From: Allodiplogaster sudhausi
Taxonomy: Eukaryota > Nematoda > Chromadorea > Rhabditida > Diplogasteridae
DNA length: 64,000 nt
Assembly (NCBI GenBank): GCA_945643635.1
Contig: CALZFC010000042.1
Span: 315,501 to 379,500 of the forward strand
Direction: 5' to 3'
Below the pieces are notes generated by a model. The model searched no databases. It was not told where the DNA came from and saw only the letters and a list, made by a program, of their open reading frames with translations. The position numbers were made by a program, and so were the translations under genes. Below are positions 36,301-49,072 of the stretch, one piece after another; the stretch's first letter is position 1; every line of letters begins with the position of its first letter.

Positions 36301-37404
36301 ATGGGAAATACACATTCCTGCACAGCAGGAATGGCTAGCCGTCCGGGCCTCGGCGTGTTCACCGTCCGCAAGGCCGAAGCAGCTGTTCCGCCCAAATATT
36401 TCCCCTATCATCTATTCTCTCCTCGTTGCTGCTCAGCGATTGCGATCATTTCAACGGCGATGCTCAAGCATGGCCTCAAGCTGAACAGCTGCATTGCCCC
36501 CGGCGACTTCTGCGCCGTACTTTTGGCAGCTTACAAGATTGGCGATGTCTACCCATTCGTCCTGGATCCTCAGGACATGACAGACAAGCTCGGACTCTCC
36601 TGCGATCCTGTACGAATTACACTCGATAAGAACTTGCTTTTGAATCTTGATTCTGTCTCTGCCCAGAAAAATGCCGCGGGCATGAAAGAGGCTCTCGGAA
36701 AGATTCTGATTGGCGTAACGGACGAGATTGCTAAGAAACTCTTCTGCATCGGCAACGCCGAGGCGCGTATTCCTACGCTGATGTCGCTGCTCCGGCTCAT
36801 GGTCAAGGAGCCAGACTTCGCCAGCCTCTTCTCTTCGCCCTCCTCCGACGACGGTCCTAGCCGCGACACGCTCAACATGTTCGGCTACGGCTTCAAACAA
36901 CTCAAGGCCGTCATCCTCTGGGCGACTGTTTACCACTTCCTCTACAAGCCTGACATCTATGCTGAGCTTTACGCTCAGTTTGCAGAGGACTTTGAGTTCT
37001 TTGGACAAACTCATCTGAACATGATCGAGGAAATCGAGCAGTTTCTCCCTTTTCAAAAATTCGCTCCTCGCCTGGCTGGTTACTACTGTGAGCTTGCCGC
37101 GTACTATCACGCCTACAAGCGCGGCGCCTATCCGAAGAAGGACGAAGAGGTCTGTTGGATGATCCGTAGGAATCTTCCCGAGCTTGCCAAGGGCACTGCC
37201 GCCTCGTGCATCGGCCGCTTCTCTCGTCTCTTCTCACTCTCCTTCGATGCCGTTCTCTCTCCGGAAGACAACCCAACCAATTCACTCAAGCTCCAGGAAA
37301 TCCTCGACGGCCTCACAAAGGCCAAGCCGACGGAGGAAGCCTTCTCATGGTCGAACGCATGTGGTGGCTACAAAGAAGGCCTAAGAGATTCCTGCTTTTC
37401 CTGA
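36301..37404 (+). CDS. Orphan 367-residue protein, single exon, possibly N-myristoylated
   Basis: One uninterrupted exon encodes 367 residues with globular composition and no repeats. The chosen start gives MGNTHSC, which fits the N-myristoylation pattern (Gly2, Ser6) with a Cys at position 7 that could be palmitoylated. The frame is open 14 codons upstream, but an acceptor-like CTCGCTGTAG lies there. The protein has alternating helical, hydrophobic and charged segments (YGFKQLKAVILWATVYHFLY; FAPRLAGYYCELAAYYHAYK), a low-complexity SSPSSDDGPSRD loop, and no signal peptide or obvious TM helix. I do not recognise the family. Absence of introns is unusual next to genes with 4-42 exons and might reflect retrocopying. 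Function unknown. Confidence 0.75.
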   Translation: MGNTHSCTAGMASRPGLGVFTVRKAEAAVPPKYFPYHLFSPRCCSAIAIISTAMLKHGLKLNSCIAPGDFCAVLLAAYKIGDVYPFVLDPQDMTDKLGLSCDPVRITLDKNLLLNLDSVSAQKNAAGMKEALGKILIGVTDEIAKKLFCIGNAEARIPTLMSLLRLMVKEPDFASLFSSPSSDDGPSRDTLNMFGYGFKQLKAVILWATVYHFLYKPDIYAELYAQFAEDFEFFGQTHLNMIEEIEQFLPFQKFAPRLAGYYCELAAYYHAYKRGAYPKKDEEVCWMIRRNLPELAKGTAASCIGRFSRLFSLSFDAVLSPEDNPTNSLKLQEILDGLTKAKPTEEAFSWSNACGGYKEGLRDSCFS

Positions 37405-38143
37405 ACAGAATGTGACTATGCGCATTCAACTGTTCTATGGCTATTGAAGTATTATAACATTCATGTATTCCCTTGGAATTTTGTTCGCCTTCATTTTTTA
37501 ACCATTTAATCCATACTTTGTGAGTTGCTTTCTTTTTCGAAGTTTTGTTGAATTTGTACATTTGATAAATGCCTCCATTCGTTTACCAGCGTCTGAAATT
37601 TTCGGTAACAATTGAGTAGGGCAAGGAGGATGCTAGCGAGATCAGCTAGGGAGAGGAAAGGGAAGAAGGAAGCAGTTAGGGAAGTGGAACGAGTACGGTG
37701 AATTGAAAAAAAGCAGAATAGACTAATGATGAATTCAAAAAAGGTTAAGGGATATTTTGCCATTTGTGTATGTGTTTGGACAGTGAGAGAGAGAGAGAGA
37801 CAGACAGAGCAATTGGGACAGAGTCAGAGAGAGAGAGAGAGAGAGAGAAGGAGCGAGAAAGAAAGAGAGAGTGCTAGTGCTAGAACTAGTGCGAAATTGT
37901 TGGCTTTTGCAGTATACTCGACGTAATCATTCTTGTGCTCCCCTTGACACAGCAAAGCAATGAGGAATTTGGTGAGTGCGGAATAAGAAAATATCCTCAT
38001 CATTTCGTTTATTACTTCTACGCTGTTATTTAATTTGCTTTATTATGTAATGCTCAAGTTGCTTCTTCATTTGCCATTTGTCATGTCTCTGCCGTCTTGT
38101 AAACCTTTTCGAAATGTAGCATGCATTCTTGTTTTAGTGAGAC
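37405..38143. other. Intergenic stretch with GA microsatellite
   Basis: A GA tract lies at about 37784-37870. An in-frame-looking ATG followed by a GTGAGT donor at about 37960-37973 could be a 5' UTR exon of the THAP gene, but its ATG frame would hit TGA at the next exon, so it is not used as the start. Confidence 0.5.
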
Positions 38144-38994
38144 ATGGAACGGTGCATCTTCTGCGGCTGGACACGGCGGACGGCGTTTCCGTCCGTGCGA
38201 TTCTTCCAGATCCCACGTGAACCGGGGATGAAGCAGATTATGTGGATGCACGCCATTGCCAAGAAGGTTAGTGGCTTTTGTCGCGCGAATGGATAAAAAG
38301 ATTCAATTGTTTAAGTTTTTCACGCACTTTTACCGCTCCGGAAGCTGCTGAAAACGATTGGTAGCTTAATATGACTCTTAACGTCGTCGAACACTTTTTT
38401 CTATCAAGAGTAGTTTGTATCGAAACTCAAAAGAAAAGTAAATAAGTATAGTTGCTATGCGCTTAATTTTTACGGTTGTATTTCCTTCGAGTTCTTCTTG
38501 ATCAGTCTGCATTGCTCATATCAGGATGTCACACTCCGTGACCGCGTCTGCAGCGTTCATTTCCGCCAGGCGAAGCCGTCGAGTGATCCGACCCACGAGG
38601 ACTTCGTGCCGCATCTCTATCTCAACAGTGAGCCGCCGCCAGAAGTGAGAATTTCTTTTATTTTTATCCATGGTTACAACGTGAAAAAATATCAAACTGT
38701 TACTATTTCCTTCATTATTCTTCCTATCACCAACTCAACCAAAAGCACCTATTGGCAATTTAATAGTATGTCTAATATCATTTTAAGTATTTAAAGAATT
38801 ATTTGATTGCTTTATATCTATAATGTTTATAGTTTTGTTCTATTCGAGGTAATCCTGCGGATGGAGATGATGGCCGAGCAGAAGCACGTAGTGAAGGAGG
38901 AGCGGCCGCATCAGGGGGGCGCCTCCTTCCAGACCCAGTTCAACCCATCCGACCCGACCAGACTAGAGGTTTTCATTCTCTCTCCCTTTCTCTT

Positions 38995-39058
<64 letters not shown>

Positions 39059-40392
39059 CCTCACTTTTCCTTATCTCTATTCATTGGCTCGCTAGTGTCA
39101 TCTAATAATACAAGTACTACGAGTTGAATTACTTCCCATTTATTTCCTTGCCATCTGTTAAGAAATACAAATTGTAGGTTAGCCGCGTCTCACGGCCGTC
39201 CATACTCAGGAAACGACCATCTCAGCCTGTAAGTTTCTTGTTTCGTCATATATTTTTAAAAAATATATTTCTATCTTTAGCAACAGCTTCAAATAGTTCT
39301 TCGTCATTCACAAAATATTCACTTTCCCACGTGTTTTGTTTAGTAAGGTTTGTATACGTAATTTTTTTTAATTAATAAAAAGAATGAAATGACGGGGAGC
39401 GAAAAGAAGATAAAGTTGCAAAGTTTAAGATAGATGAAATGAAGAGAAAGCAATCTGCCGATTGCAGGGATCTGGCGGCGCGAGGGGGTCCTCCTTCTTG
39501 GCGCCGGCGGAAAGTTCTCCGCCTTCGGAATCCACAGGCGGACGCCGCCGCGAAGTCTTCATGCCAGGGATGGAGATTGACTTGCCGCCCTCTTACGCCA
39601 CTCGATTCGACTCCTCGGCTGATTCCTTCTCTCCCCATCAGCAACAACAACGGAGAAGAACCTCTCCAACCCCTCCCGGTGTTCAGAGACATCCGAGAGA
39701 TCAGCACGAGACAGAGCCGATCGAGCAACGTCATCCAGATGTCAGTAAAGAAATTATTTTAAATGCCTTTTTAACCTACATTTTCGAACTACCGTAGCTG
39801 CTCGGTTTTTGTTCTCCTAGTTTACCGTATAATCTTCTTGACAAAGACCGTAGCATATTCTTGTTTTGTCTTTTTCATATTAGGCAAGACGGAAGAGTAA
39901 TGATATTTTTGTGTCCATTGCAAAGTATCCGATACAAGTCGGGATAACTTACTGTTTAAGCAGAAAGGAGGCAGTTTAAAAGTCTTTGGTGATTGCAGCA
40001 AACGCGCTCTTCGCTCCTCTCTCGCCCTTCTACGACCGTCGGCCGAAAAGTCAGAGAAATATTTACTACGCCCGATCATTATATTGTTTATATTGCCCAT
40101 TTTTTCAAAATGAAATGTTGCTCTTGAGATTCTCTAAAAGCTTCTGGAAAAAAAAATTCTTATATTTTTTCCACGATGAAATGTGTCATTAACTTCCATG
40201 TCATTAAGATGATATTTTAGTAGTTGATATAAAACTTTGAAGGTGCGCATCCAGCCCCTTGATAGAAGTCTCGCTGAAGCAGTCGGTGCCCGTTCTGGCT
40301 TGGCGGTCATCATCAAACGGAGAGTCATTCGCAAGGTTCCCTCCGCCGGCCGCGCGTCCGCCGCCAGAAGTTTCTCGGCGCCAGAGGCATAA
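38144..40392 (+). CDS. THAP-type zinc-finger protein
   Basis: Seven exons: 38144-38266, 38525-38644, 38849-38968, 39178-39228, 39468-39740, 39999-40049 and 40243-40392. They encode 295 residues and every intron is phase 0. Residues 1-80 form a THAP C2CH zinc finger: Cys4 and Cys7 (MERCIFCGW), Pro24, Trp34, then Cys50 and His53 (RVCSVHF) and a late Pro (DFVPHLY). THAP domains bind DNA sequence-specifically, so a nuclear transcription or chromatin role is expected. The remainder looks disordered: an acidic/basic segment (MMAEQKHVVKEERP), a Ser/Pro-rich exon 5 with LPPSY (a PPxY motif that WW domains can bind) and QQQQRRR, and a basic C terminus (AVIIKRRVIRKVPSAGRAS). The start is the first ATG after the TTTTAG acceptor at 38137. 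No transposase-like region is present, so it is not an intact P-element-type transposon. Confidence 0.8.
38990..39060 (+). repeat. CT microsatellite in the THAP gene
   Basis: CT repeats with two interruptions in intron 3, just after the donor. Confidence 0.8.
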
Positions 40393-40808
40393 TCTTCTCA
40401 TTCCTTGTTCTTCTTCTCACTTTTCAGTTACTCTACGATCCATGTCATGTTGTTATTGTGAAGAAAAGTTGATCTCCCCTATTCTGCACCAATTCCAAGG
40501 AATTATTCTTGTCCACATAAGTCATTTATTTGTTCTTACAAATGATGACATAAAAATTAAAGCTTGCTGTGAGACCAGGTAAGAAATACAGAACAATTGA
40601 TTGTGAACAGAATTGAGAGATCGAATAAGCGTTAAAGCCATATACGCAAGGAAGAAAGATAAGTACATACATACATTGAAAGTGACATCCACATTGAAAG
40701 GGCTATCGCGATCGTACTTGAAAAAATATAAACAATCTGGGAAAGGAAACAAAAGTCAATCAATGCGACTGGTGCGTAGATGTTCCTAGAAGGGGGCGGG
40801 GAAGTACC
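40393..40808. other. Short spacer between convergent genes
   Basis: The THAP gene (plus) and the ERG28-like gene (minus) converge here. The 416 bp must contain both 3' UTRs. No exon is seen. Confidence 0.5.
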
Positions 40809-41608
40809 TCAAAGGACCTTCTTCCTCTTCTCCAGTTCGCCCACTCCGAGTAGATTGCCTTCCATGTAGTGCTTGGCAAAGAGTCTCCGTGGCGGTCTCT
40901 TCTCCTCTTCCTTTCCCTTCTTCTCGCCTCGCCAGCTTCTCCAGCAGGCCAGCCAGAGTAGAAGAGTTAGGGCTGTAAGCTCTCCTTTTTATATATAGAA
41001 TTTTCCTGATAGACATCTAATTATTTATTGCACCTACTCTTATACAAGCGACTGGAGTAGCCGGAATTTAATGTTTTGTTCATCTTTGAAAATAAAATTT
41101 GTATCTTTTTTCTTTGCCGAATATTGATGTACATAAAAAAATATAAGCCAATTATAAAATGAGCGTACTGTAAAGTGCGAGTGAAGCTAGATTTGCCGTA
41201 GTGACTGGCATTGTCCGGAAGAAGCAGAGTTCAGAGGTGCAGGAGAGAAGGCCTGCCAAGCTTGCCAACAAGAGTAGAAAGTGAAGGGAGACATTGTCAA
41301 AGTCGATTAGCACAGCCAGACTGAAGGAACAAGATGTCATGGAGACTTATTAGAGGCCATCACAGAGTAGGAATTCACAATTGATTAAAATGTATACATT
41401 TGGGAATTCGCAGACACTCTTCACCATTATAACCGTAAAAATATTGAAAGACATACCGTACTCTGACATCGAGTGAAGGAAATAGCGCAAATCAGGCTTG
41501 AATACGGTTCTGACCGTATTAGTATCTGTAGAAGAGCTGCAGCTGCGTAGGCGCGAACAGTTGATGGCGTCGCCGAGGGAGCAATGTGACCTGAGAGAGA
41601 GGAGATAA

Positions 41609-41649
<41 letters not shown>

Positions 41650-42048
41650 AGGAAGAGAGAGCGAGAGACAGAGATATATGGGCCAGAAAGAGAGAGAAAG
41701 CGAGCGAGAGAGCGAGAGAACTGAGTGTGAGAGAAAGAGAGAGAGTGCGAGAGAGAGAAGAGCGAATGCGATAGAGAAATAAGATAATTTCAAAAATGAG
41801 AGAGCAGTATTGCCGCGAAAATGTGTGTTTTCTTATTAATAAAAAAAACCGTAAATCTTATGTCTGCATAATAAATATTCATAAAACACTGTCTAGTCAG
41901 TTCTCTAACTAGCGAGTGTGCGTGGGTCGCGGTAGGCGAGGACGACCATGCCGAGGAGTTGAAGGGTGCAGACGGAGAGCCAGCCACGCAGGAAGCGGGC
42001 GGCTGACCAGCCGACGCCTTCTGCTCTCGCCCTCCCCCCTACCGTCAT
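40809..42048 (-). CDS. ERG28: ERG28-like ER membrane protein
   Basis: Four minus-strand exons: 41910-42048, 41515-41590, 41169-41320 and 40809-40972. They encode 176 residues and all phases agree. The order of hydrophobic segments and short motifs fits the ERG28/C14orf1 family: an N-terminal FLRGWLSVCTLQLLGMVVL helix; VRAYAAAALLQILIRLAVLI (family R-x-F/Y...LL...IR); IDFDNVSLHFLLLL; LLSCTSEL in place of the family's LSEL; and a last helix TLTLLLWLACW. ERG28 is an ER scaffold that tethers C-4 demethylation enzymes of sterol synthesis, or their counterparts in animals that do not make sterols. The protein ends in a long basic tail whose last residues are KRKKVL, a dilysine KKXX signal for ER retrieval. 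This tail is longer than I expect for the family. Confidence 0.65.
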
Positions 42049-43309
42049 GCTAGGCTAGAGAGAGAGGGCATTTGTTCGTATACCTACATAACAAACCTTT
42101 CTTCTCTCTAATACACATTAGAAAACATATATTTACAAAAGTCTGTCCTGGTAATAAGGCGATTTTGACTACTGTAACGTGCCTATAGGAATATGCTTAT
42201 CTCGCACAGCTTATAACAAGCGAAAAAAAAATCAAATCACTAAAGTTCAAGAAATAATAATTAAATTTCTCACTGGAGAGGAGTACCCTTTGGACGGAGA
42301 ACCAGACAATGATTGCAAGATCTTGTAGTGAACCACCGGGACATATGTATCGCTTTATCTCTTCAAAACGCAAAATACACAATATTTAACAAAACAAGAG
42401 CCTGGTTTAACGTGAGCTTCAAACATCGCATATATACCTTATAAAGGTGGTTATCTCTAGCCTACGAAACAGCCGTCTTTACTCTGGGGTGAGAATACAT
42501 TAATTATAAAGCCAAAGGGATACTGAAATAAAGAAAAGAAGAATATTATCTTTAAAAAAGGCTAAAATACCGAACAATGACAAGGCCACAAACGAGTCAA
42601 ATTGAACACCAAACACGACAAGAGAATCGGGGCAAGCAATCATCAGTGGGAATACAGAAATTGGTACTCTACCTGATCTTCTTGGCTAACATTTCAGTTG
42701 TCTTGTCTACGGTACTCAGGAGGACCATCTATTATCCTGCCTGAACTGAAACAGAATGCGTGGCTGATACGTAAGTGATCAGGGAAAACAGAGCTGAAGA
42801 AATACGAGTAAATTTCAACGAGGGCCTCGATCACACTTTGATATTACATGGGTGTTAACCAGTTCGGGCCAGTCAATTTTTTAGCAGACAATAGGAGAAA
42901 GCAGAGGGAGGCAGAGTGTGAGAGGGAGTAGACAGAGACAGAAAGAAACAGAGAGAGTGAGAGAGACAGACAGAGAGAGAGAAAGCTGAAATCACAATTT
43001 CGAAAGGCGACGTCAAACTGCACGAGCGCGGATGAGGAGAGAGAAGCCATAGGCCCCGAATTACAGAAGGCAAAGACCGAGGAGGAAATGGGGAAAAGGA
43101 ACATTTGACACATTTTGACCTTTTTCTTTAGCATAATCCAGAGAGAAGGAGCCAAGAAGGAATATGCAAGAATCTATTTCTGCTATGCAAGTCACTGTAT
43201 CTAGCAAGCAGCGAATCTCGACCGATAAATCTAGCCATAGACTTAACCCTTGGTGCTTACCATTAGCCCTATGAGACTTAACTCGTGTGGTGCTATGCAA
43301 TATTACCCC
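42049..43309. other. Spacer between PSME4 and the ERG28-like gene
   Basis: Both neighbours are on the minus strand, so this contains the PSME4 3' UTR and the ERG28-like promoter. GA-rich segments occur at about 42930-42985. No exon is supported. Confidence 0.5.
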
Positions 43310-46300
43310 CTAGACGTAGTAGTTGGGAGAGACGAGGAAGTCGGTGAGCTGAGCGAGTTGGTCCTCAGTGAAGGCCATCTTGTGCTCGTGCCAGCAGTCC
43401 TGGTGGGTACGCTTGAATTCCGACAGCGCCTTCTTCACCGTCTCCTGCAATGTTCCACAACGATGAAGCATACGTGCGACTCTCTCTCTCTCTCTCTCGC
43501 TCACGAAACACGAAAGCCCTTTCCCCCTCTCTCTCATCTCTAAATACCTTACCTTAATCGGCTCTCTCTCATGTCCGTGTCTACAGAGAGAAGCAAGGAC
43601 TGCCGGGAGGAAGTCTGGGATGGAGTAGGGGAAGGCAAGGACGATGGCAGAGAGGCCGAGCACGCCCGAGTGCCGCAGGATCGCATCCATTGACCGCGCC
43701 GCGCCCTCCAGCTCATCCTGAATCAGTGGAGATACTATAAGCAAGGAAGATACTGTAATAACCTTCAAATATTCCTAGATCAATTCCTACTGGAAAAGTA
43801 GATGCTGACATTTTTATTCATAAAAGGCAAAAAAAATAAACAAGTTAACGTGAAAATCCTAGAAAACTCCTACTGCACAAGTCGGTGTTTCAGCTGAAAA
43901 CTTCCTTTAAAAAGGCTAGAAAAACAAGGCGAAACAAAAACAGAGCATAAATGCTCTGGAACTGTGCTCCAATTGTCTAACCCATGTAAGTTACAACTAG
44001 TAAGAAGAAAAGTAATGCTGACAATGAAGGCCTGCGTGACAGGCAAGTAAGCGGAGTGAACGAGGAGCGAAAGGGCGGTGGCGGCGGCCTCGCGCACCTC
44101 GAGCCGAGTGTCTGCCATGAGACGGCACACGAGGCGGGCAACCCGCTCATTGTAGGCTGCGAATGTGAAGGGGTTCGCGAAGACCAGCGAGCGCAGCTGG
44201 TTCAGCAGCGCCACCTTCGTCTTCCACCAGTAACGGCCCGAGAGGTGCTGCAAGGGGAGCATTTCCTCGATATTAAAAAATTTTAACAAAAGAAAAAAAG
44301 TGGTAAAAACAATTTTCTAACAAATTCTACCTTTTCGAAGAGCTCGACCAAATTATCGGCCCTGTCGCCCGTTATTAGAAGAGTCGACAAGACGTGGACG
44401 TTCAGATTGTTCACGACGACATGCAACTCTCCATCTCTGCAAGAAGTGACAGTGAATACGTCTACCTCGTTCATTCTATCAATCTCTCTCTAACTTTCTC
44501 TCTCTCTCTTTCCTTCCCTCTCTCTCCCTCCCTCTCTTTCTCTCGCTCTCTCACGCGACTAATCCCTTTCTCTGTATGAGGTTCAGGGCGCTTTCGACTG
44601 ATCACTTCCTCAATGAATAATAGCCACTAACCCAATATCATTGGAGAAGTGAGCAAACATGGGCGCGAGTTCAAAGACCCGAATCGGAATGGCATTCATC
44701 ATTTGCAGGCAGTAGTTGAGCACGAAGTGGATAAAGGTCTTGAGGGCCAAGCGGGAGGCTCTCTTCTTAGGGTCGTCGCCTGTCGAGGCCATGATAATTG
44801 TTGTTTGATATTGTTATGGCTACCCAAATCAATATGACTATAAGGAACTCAAAGACAAAATATCGTATTGTCGAAAGCTATTATAGATTTATGCACAAGT
44901 CGTAGCACAAAACCACCTTGCATAATATTCAAACAAATTTTTTGAAGTTTTCATTAGAACTAACCATAAAATGCCATACAAAATGGCAAAAAAAAAATTC
45001 GGAAACTCGTCAGTTGACTAAATGCCGAAAAAAGATAACCATTTCCTCCATTAGAGAGAAGCGAGAGAGAAACGCTAGATGAAGAAGGATCCGTCGACTC
45101 GGCCAGGGTCACTTCCTCCCACGTATCTGCCAACTGCAAACATCAAAACAGACATCATTTCACTTCTAAATTCATCTTTTCAGTCCTTAACAAACCTGAA
45201 AGGTCTAGGGTTCAATATTAATAAGAGTAATAATTAATTTGCCTTTAAACACTATCATTTTTTTTAAATACATTCAGTACAAGAAATATGAAGAATATTT
45301 TCTTTAAAATTGTTGACAAAAAGCGCCAAATGACTAACCAGTTCTTCAAACTTTGCGAGCACTTTATCAAAAGTGAACGGCCTGAACTTCTCGGGAAGTT
45401 TTGGATCGAAAGAGACGCCTTTGAGATCAAAGAAGACCAGTGAAATCAGGGCTCTTAATTAAAATGCATTTCCTGATTTAACTATTTTATTCACTCAAAA
45501 TAAAAATAAGGTTATGAAAATAAATTTAAAAAAAATCTTCCAAAAAAAAAACTTACGATGCAATTCTTTCGCGGACGTTCTGGTACGGCTGAGTGATCAT
45601 GTCAAGGAGGAAGGGAGCGTATCGCTGCCAGATGGGGAGGACGCGCCACTCAAACTGGCACAGGGCAGATTGCAGCATCAGGTGACGACTGCAAAGGAGA
45701 GAGTGAGTGAGAGAGAGACAGAGACAGAGAGAGAGAGAGAGAGAGAGTGAGAGAGATAGAAAGAGACTAACGACGCAGTGAAGAAGCAGTTATCGCATGG
45801 CTGCTCCATCTGCTCGAAGAGAGTGTCAAGAAGAGGCTGTAGCTGGCGTGCCTCGTTGCTGCCACAGATGGCAGCCATGGCCACTGACCAGTGACGGATC
45901 GGCGCATCCCTCAGGCAGGGAAGGACACGGGAGAGAAGGTCGCGCAGCCACGACCAGAGGGTTTCCACCTGGAGAGGGCCAAGGAGTAATTGACAATGGA
46001 AGGGATAACAGGGTGATATGGAAACAAAACCTTTGAATTCTCAAAATGAAAAAGTAACCTTCTCAAACTTCCACATCTTGCTACCGTTGACAATGCCCGC
46101 AAACAGTTCGGCTGCTAGCTTGTGCTTGCCATCCTAGAAAAAATGAAAGTAGTTTAATTGAACGCAATCGTTCAATAAATGCATGTGGTTAAAAAAATCA
46201 TTTAAATTTTTAACAGCATTACATGTTCTCCATAAAAAAGCAAACAACCAAAAAAGAAAATAAAGCAGAAAAAAATCCGGCACTTACATCACTGCTGGTG

Positions 46301-49024
46301 GCAAGTTGTTCAAGGGCCCCTTTGAAGACGGGTAATAGCATGTCGTTGTATGAGCGGCAGAGTCCCTACAATTTAATTCAATTTTTTGTCATACAACATC
46401 AAAGATTAAATTAAAATTTGATTTTCCTTCTACAGTCTAAACAAAGACCAGAGTACGGTTAGCCATTTATTTCAAATTGCTGACATGAAAGAGGGCGAAG
46501 ATGACGGTGTCGAACTTGTCTTCTCCCTTCTTTTCTTCAATCGAATAGAGTTGCATGAAGCGCTCCATGAACGCAGGATCACGGAAGGTCCCCAGCACAA
46601 ACTGAAACAAGGAAAAAATGGAGCTGGGACAAAGTGAGAACATGTTAGCAGCTGTCTAAAACATAGTTTAAAATGGGGCGCCCAAAAGCCTGAGGAAGGA
46701 TGAGTGAGGGAGAGCTTTTTTCGTGCGTTATACTTATAGTTAATGCTTCAAAATATGTTATATATTCTATGACATGTTGATTAGGCGCGAAATCTCGATT
46801 TTGTTTAACCAGAAAGGATGACTGAAGATTTATCTAGGCAGTCGTCTCTTAAGCTGTGGTCTAAAACCTATTTTTAAGAGTTACTATGGGAGGTGAAACA
46901 GGTAGTATTCTACTGAATTCGAGGAAGATGACTTCTGAACTCATGACATCAGGGGAAAAGGTACTGTCGATTTGACAGACCCACACCGATTTTGGGCCTC
47001 CCCAAAGCCCTACCCCACCATGTTTTTGAGTAAGATTAAGGCAGAAACAGCAAACCCACCCTGGTTTCCGGGCCTAATACCTCCTTCCCCATCCTAATTT
47101 TCTGGGTCCTTAACAGTGGCTTTTATTCCCTGCATGACAAAAGCAGAACTGATGGTGAGAGTATGGAGCTCAATAAGCAAAAGAGTAAGCCTGGAGGATT
47201 AATAAAAGAAAATTTGACGGCAGAAAATCACATGATTGTTGGGCTTGGAGATGCTTAATTTAATTCTTAATGTTAGTGTTCCCTAACTCTTTTCATCCTT
47301 TCTTCTCACCAGATGCCTGCAAGCTTACCTTGTCGACATCGCCGAGTTCCTCTTCCTTTCTGTTGATGTGTACTTGTTCCTTGACAGGAGCGTACGTCCT
47401 GAGCTCGCGGGGCCAGGTGTAGAAGCCCCAGTGGATCTTGGCGCAGAAGGGGAAGGAGTCCCACTCTGCCGACGACGCCGGCAGCTTCTCCGGGTCGTAG
47501 ATCATCGTCGCGTTATCCGACAAGATTCCGTAGCGGATCGGCCAGCGCGCGCCCGGACCGCGGTTTGGCTCCTGGAAAAAGGGGGCGGAAATCTTAAAAA
47601 TAAGGCATTCTAAATACCATATACATGTATAATTAAATATAATTAATGAACACAATTACAGTAGTCCTCCTGACCGTGTTTGGAATGGTAAAGGGTCTCT
47701 TGATGGCCTTAGGCTTAGTGATCTTGAGCCAGGCGGAGATGTAAGCTGAGGCCATCTTGCGAGACTTGAGAGAATCGTGGACGAGCAGACGGAGGAAAAG
47801 ACGAGCCGCGTCGTCATCCGGACGGACATCTCGGCGGATCAGAATCGACAGCAGAGCCTGCAGAGAAGGAAGGACAACTACTGCAGTTCATTGTTTACTC
47901 AAGGACAAACAGAAAGATTAATTAATTGTTTTTTTTCTCTCCGCTTTACGGGACATGCTCATTTCTCTTTTAAATCGAGAACACTTTACATGTTATAGTT
48001 AACTAATGTAAGTAAATACATCCTAACAATTTGGTAAAATTTTTTTTATATTTGTTCAATATCTCGTTTGAAACTTTCAATGATTTAGGTATCTAAAATA
48101 CCTGCCTGTTTCCCATCAAATTAATCTTGTTCAAAATGATAAACTCAACAAACATGTGCCATGTCGGTGTGTAGCCAATGAAGAGAAGAATCTGATGCAT
48201 TGGTAACGAGCGTCTTCACCAGCTCTGCGTAGGCCCTTAACATCATTTTTTGACTCACGTAAAATTTTTTTAAACTAACATTGTAATGCTATGTAATCTT
48301 CAAGCTCTTCAATATAATCTTCAAGCTAGACTCTTAATTTTTTTATACATACATTTTTCTTATTTTTCCTACAACTTCTACAACAAGAAACAAGTATACA
48401 TTTCCCCTGACACCTCCATATTCCCGCTTCAACAAATTCCCACTGACTCTCGATTCGACTGTTGCACTTGCTCCAGCTGTGCCTTGGCAGAAACGAGCTC
48501 CTCTTCGGATGGAGGCCCGGCTAGGGCCGACTGCCTGCTTTCTTTGCCACTCTCTAACAGAGCACGCGCCAGTTCGGGCATCCCTTCCACCACCTTGGCG
48601 AAGGAGATTTCAGAGAATTTCAAGGTACCAATGAATAGCATTAGCTGATGGCGAATTTGGAAAGCAGAGAAAGGAATGATAGGAGACAGAGAGAGAGAGA
48701 GAGAAAAGCAGAGAAAGGAATGATAGGAGACAGAGAGAGAGAGAGAGAAAAGCAGAGAAAGGAATGATAGGAGACAGAGAGAGAGAGAGAGAAAAGCAGA
48801 GAAAGGAATGATAGGAGACAGAGAGAGAGAGAGAAAAGCAGAGAAAGGAATGATAGGAGACAGAGAGAGAGAGAGAAAAGCAGAGAAAGGAATGATAGGA
48901 GACAGAGAGAGAGAGAGAAAAGCAGAGAAAGGAATGATAGGAGACAGAGAGAGAGAGAGAAAAGCAGAGAAAGGAATGATAGGAGACAGAGAGAGAGAGA
49001 GAAAAGCAGAGAAAGGAATGATAG

Positions 49025-49072
<48 letters not shown>

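Noticed and set aside
38144..40392. P-element-like transposase because of the THAP domain
   Set aside because: No RNase H-like or GTP-binding region follows the zinc finger and no terminal inverted repeats were seen. The tail is short and disordered.
48121..48190. A 16-nt intron or an extra in-frame segment in PSME4 ([11 protein letters not shown] frame)
   Set aside because: Reading the exon to CAT followed by GTTTGT and joining to 47857 reproduces the family spacing around [23 protein letters not shown] without gaps. The alternative frame is intronic.
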